8,951 nt of DNA, from NCBI GenBank assembly GCA_937983075.1, contig CALKAQ010000001.1:1-8951 (forward strand). The letters run 5' to 3'. Origin of the DNA: an uncultured bacterium (GTDB lineage: Bacteria > Bacillota > Limnochordia > DTU080 > JAAYLA01). Positions 6,561 to 8,951 of this stretch are shown here, piece by piece; the stretch's first letter is position 1, and each line of letters starts with the position of its first letter. Both the position numbers and the translations under genes were made by a program. A model generated the notes under the pieces. That model was not told the DNA's origin. It was given only the letters and a program-made list of their open reading frames with translations, and made no database searches.

Positions 6561-6577
6561 TGTCGAACTATGTCGAA
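6561..6577 (+). promoter_or_regulatory. Tandem Spo0A (0A) boxes downstream of the abrB start site
   Basis: Two identical TGTCGAA heptamers, at 6561-6567 and 6571-6577, are spaced exactly 10 bases apart. TGTCGAA matches the known 0A box consensus (TGNCGAA). In B. subtilis a Spo0A dimer binds tandem 0A boxes with this spacing just downstream of an abrB start site and represses transcription. Position, spacing and sequence all agree; binding itself is inferred. Confidence 0.88.
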
Positions 6578-6595
6578 AGAAGGGAGAGTATGGCA

Positions 6596-6841
6596 ATGAA
6601 GTCGACCGGCATTGTACGAAAAGTCGACGAACTCGGTCGAGTCGTCATTCCGATCGAATTGCGTCGTACTTTGCAAATTGCCGAGAAAGATGCGCTGGAA
6701 ATTTACGTAGACGGCGAAAAGATCATCCTGAAGAAATATGAACCGGCGTGCATCTTCTGCGGCAATGCCGATGGAGTCCGCCACTTCAGGGACAAGAACA
6801 TTTGCGTCGATTGCCTGCGCGAAATGAAAGAAGTTTCTTGA
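6596..6841 (+). CDS. abrB: Transition-state regulator AbrB
   Basis: An 81-residue DNA-binding regulator that in B. subtilis represses stationary-phase, biofilm and competence genes during growth. The N-terminal SpoVT/AbrB swapped-hairpin domain is nearly identical to the B. subtilis protein (MKSTGIVRKVDELGRVVIPI at 1-20, then ELRRTL...IAEKDALEIYVDGEKIILKKYEP). The C-terminal part differs from Bacillus AbrB: it carries Cys52, 55, 70 and 73 in a CxxC-x14-CxxC pattern that probably binds a metal; such tails occur in AbrB proteins of other Bacillota. An ATG at 6590 would add Met-Ala, but the AGGGAG site (6581-6586) is 3 bases from it and 9 from 6596, so 6596 is preferred. Its promoter carries tandem Spo0A boxes. 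The gene lies opposite to its neighbours, as in B. subtilis. Confidence 0.96.
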   Translation: MKSTGIVRKVDELGRVVIPIELRRTLQIAEKDALEIYVDGEKIILKKYEPACIFCGNADGVRHFRDKNICVDCLREMKEVS

Positions 6842-7025
6842 AAATATTGCCACATGTGAGCGAGCCGAGCCTTCAAGAAGCGCTCTAAACGCGATAGCCA
6901 AAGCGCCAAGCAGGATCTGGCTTGAGTTCAACGACGAACACACCGTACTCTTCTCGCCTCTTCATTGTTATACGCACTCCTGTCAAGCCGGTGGAGTTCT
7001 TGGATGGAGGCGGGTTCGCTCACCT

Positions 7026-7922
7026 CTACTTTTTGCGTACAGCAATTTCGTAAACCAGCCGTCTGGGCAAATTCCATTCCGCCGCAACTTCCCGGATGGC
7101 ATCCCGTCGGCTCATTCCCTCTTCCATCCGAGCAGCGAGCGCTTCCCCAATGGCCTCTTGATCGACTTCATCATCCCCATGCTCTCCCGGTGCATCTGAT
7201 TTTCCGCCTGCAACCAAGACAACGCATTCGCCCCGAGGCGCATGGCGCTGAAAATGTTCCTCCAACTCAGCCAACGTGCCCCGCACGAACGTTTCATGCA
7301 CTTTCGTCAGTTCACGGGCAACCACGGCGAGGCGGCTCGCCCCCAAATGCTGCACCAAATCGCTGAGCAAGCGCTGCAAACGGTGCGGCGCTTCATACAG
7401 AATGATTGTGCGCGCTTCACTGCTGAGCTTTTCGAGCGCTTCACGGCGCGCCCGCCCTTGTCGCGGCAAAAAGCCCTCAAAAACAAAACGTTCCGTGGAC
7501 AGCCCCGATGCGACAAGAGCCGCCACAAATGCGGTGGGACCCGGAACCGGAACCACGCGATGCCCGGCTTCGACGCACCGCTGGACCAGTAAGGCACCCG
7601 GATCGGAAATCCCCGGCATTCCGGCGTCGCTGACCACAGCGACGGTTTCACCCGCCGCCAAACGCCGAATGATTTCCTCACTGCGCGTCCGTTCGTTGTG
7701 CTCGTGCAAACTGATCAAAGGCGTCCGAATGTCGTACGCCCGCAAAAGGTTTCCGGTGCGGCGAGTGTCTTCCGCCGCAATTAAATCGACTTCCTTTAAA
7801 ATGCGCAAGGCACGCAGCGTGATGTCTTCCAGGTTGCCGATCGGTGTGCCGCACAAATACAACGTTCCGGCCTCGACGCCGCTGTCGTTCCCAAAGCTCT
7901 CATGACCGGTTGGACCGCTCAT
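7026..7922 (-). CDS. rsmI: 16S rRNA (cytidine1402-2'-O)-methyltransferase RsmI (YabC)
   Basis: Transfers a methyl group from S-adenosylmethionine to the 2'-hydroxyl of C1402 in the ribosomal decoding centre. The 298-residue product has usual length and the tetrapyrrole-methylase fold: GTLYLCGTPIGNLEDIT (19-35), AAEDTR (49-54), SLHEHN (71-76), VVSDAGMPGISDPG (96-109), the VPGPTAFVAALVASGL SAM-site segment (126-141), GFLPRQG (150-156) and LYEAPHRL near 175. The first 18 residues are a non-conserved tail, but the ATG at 7922 overlaps the holB stop by four bases (ATGA) and has a GGGG-type ribosome site about 7 bases upstream, so coupled translation with holB is likely. No clear terminator is visible in the 184 bases between its stop and the convergent abrB. 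Confidence 0.97.
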   Translation of the reverse strand: MSGPTGHESFGNDSGVEAGTLYLCGTPIGNLEDITLRALRILKEVDLIAAEDTRRTGNLLRAYDIRTPLISLHEHNERTRSEEIIRRLAAGETVAVVSDAGMPGISDPGALLVQRCVEAGHRVVPVPGPTAFVAALVASGLSTERFVFEGFLPRQGRARREALEKLSSEARTIILYEAPHRLQRLLSDLVQHLGASRLAVVARELTKVHETFVRGTLAELEEHFQRHAPRGECVVLVAGGKSDAPGEHGDDEVDQEAIGEALAARMEEGMSRRDAIREVAAEWNLPRRLVYEIAVRKK

Positions 7923-8917
7923 CCGGCGATCCCCCTGTGCACCTCAAGAAGCGCCACATCAACGGCCAGCCGGTAATTCGCATTGCGCAGCACATGCTGC
8001 TTGAGCTTCATTAAAGCTTGAATGGCGTCAACCACTCCGGTCGGTGAGACCCCTGCAGCCTGTTCACGCAATTGGTCGATCGCATCGCGGTTCACCAAAT
8101 GCTCCTCGCCGACGCCGGAAGCGAGCAAAAGGAGATCGCGATACCAGAGGATCAAAAGATCGACCAAGGCTTCCATGTCGTCCTTGCGTTCTTCAAACGC
8201 CTCGCCAACATGCCAAACGGCGGCAGGGCCGAACTTTAGCCGGTGGCTCCACTCCAAAACGACATCGCGGCGCGCCATGAGCTCCGACTCATTTTGCCCG
8301 AAAGCGAGGCCCGGGCAGCCAAACGCCAGTCCGGCGACGAGACGTGCGGTTGCCGCATCGTGGCCCCGTTCCTCCAGGGCTTTCGCGATGTCATCCGTCC
8401 CGACGGGTTGAAAACGCACGTGAGTACAGCGCGAGCGCACCGTGGGCAAGATGCCGCTCAGCTGATGGGCCACGAGGATGAAGGAAGCGTATTCCGGCGG
8501 TTCCTCCAACGATTTGAGCAAGCTGTTTTGCGCTTCTTCCGTCATCGTGTCGGCAGGATTGAAGCAGTAAACTTTGCGACGCCCCCAATGCGGACGGTAG
8601 GCGAGCTCACGTTGAGCGGCCCGAACTTGCTCGATGCGAATGCGCTTGCCGTCGGGCTCAATCAAAAACCAATCCGGGTGCTCCTCGAGACGGCGTTGGC
8701 ACGAACGGCACGCACCGCACGGCCGCGGCCCGTCATCGTCCCGCTCACACAAAAGCGCCCTGGCAAACACGGCAGCCACCGTGCTTTTGCCGAGCCCCAC
8801 CCGTCCCGAGAGCAAGTACGCGTGTGCGGCACGACCGCTTTCGGCGGCCCGCCGCAATACATCGATTTGCCGGCGGTGACCGACAATGTCATGCCAATCG
8901 AACATACCCGTCGTCAT
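7919..8917 (-). CDS. holB: DNA polymerase III subunit delta' (clamp loader)
   Basis: An AAA+ subunit of the clamp loader that opens and loads the sliding clamp during replication. With the start chosen here it has 332 residues. A Walker A motif, GRVGLGKST, lies at about 38-46. A zinc module has Cys57, 67, 70 and 73 (C-x9-C-x2-C-x2-C). The ADTMTEEAQNSLLKSLEEPP segment (about 122-141) and the TVRSRC sensor (159-164, SRC motif) are characteristic of delta'. The C-terminal helical collar domain follows. The start is uncertain: GTG at 8944 has no visible ribosome site within the window; ATG at 8917 has AGGGG 11 bases upstream; ATG at 8905 gives the most family-like N-terminus (MFDWHDIVGH) but a weak site. 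The stop overlaps rsmI. In B. subtilis ricT, yabA, yabB and yazA lie between holB and yabC; here they are absent from that position. Confidence 0.95.
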   Translation of the reverse strand: MTTGMFDWHDIVGHRRQIDVLRRAAESGRAAHAYLLSGRVGLGKSTVAAVFARALLCERDDDGPRPCGACRSCQRRLEEHPDWFLIEPDGKRIRIEQVRAAQRELAYRPHWGRRKVYCFNPADTMTEEAQNSLLKSLEEPPEYASFILVAHQLSGILPTVRSRCTHVRFQPVGTDDIAKALEERGHDAATARLVAGLAFGCPGLAFGQNESELMARRDVVLEWSHRLKFGPAAVWHVGEAFEERKDDMEALVDLLILWYRDLLLLASGVGEEHLVNRDAIDQLREQAAGVSPTGVVDAIQALMKLKQHVLRNANYRLAVDVALLEVHRGIAG

Positions 8918-8951
8918 CCCAACATGGTCCCCTGTGAATATCACCGATAAA

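Noticed and set aside
6835..6879. Inverted repeat TTCTTGAA / TTCAAGAA at the end of abrB
   Set aside because: The stem is AT-rich with a 29-base loop and no T run, so I do not call it a terminator.

Overview
The window is a stretch of chromosomal housekeeping DNA from a moderately GC-rich, endospore-forming member of the Bacillota. The class Bacilli is likely, and an Alicyclobacillaceae- or Paenibacillaceae-like relative is possible, but the genus cannot be fixed from this sequence alone. Three things point there: the order holB - rsmI - abrB (opposite strand) - metG - tatD, which resembles the origin-proximal yabC-abrB-metS-yabD region of Bacillus subtilis; a T-box leader in front of metG; and two perfect Spo0A boxes just after the abrB start site. 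No mobile element, CRISPR array, tRNA or rRNA was seen.

Layout on the minus strand, from right to left in transcription order. holB (clamp-loader delta') overlaps rsmI (16S rRNA methyltransferase) by four bases. After the plus-strand abrB and UPF0756 genes comes the metG unit: a sigma-A type promoter, a long T-box leader with terminator and antiterminator, metG, then tatD joined by a one-base stop/start overlap. A hairpin with a short T run ends that unit. Just beyond it is a clear promoter for a 270-residue protein that is not firmly identified; its C-terminal half resembles the endonuclease III / HhH-GPD fold with a [4Fe-4S]-like cysteine loop. purA follows with its own promoter, whose -35 box lies across the stop codon of the preceding gene, and ends in a strong GC-rich hairpin. 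Nothing recognisable was seen in bases 1-85.

Layout on the plus strand. A small UPF0756 (DUF441) membrane protein gene starting with TTG is followed by abrB, which has its own consensus-like promoter and tandem 0A boxes.

The genes serve general functions: replication (holB), ribosome maturation (rsmI), methionine charging under tRNA-sensing control (metG), nuclease or quality control (tatD), AMP synthesis (purA), and transition-state regulation (abrB). The points most worth a second look are the unusually long region between the conserved CGTTATC element and the T-box sequence in the metG leader, the divergent endonuclease III-like gene, and the unusual joining of tatD to the purA region. 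I found no convincing undescribed defence or mobile system; the window looks mostly ordinary.
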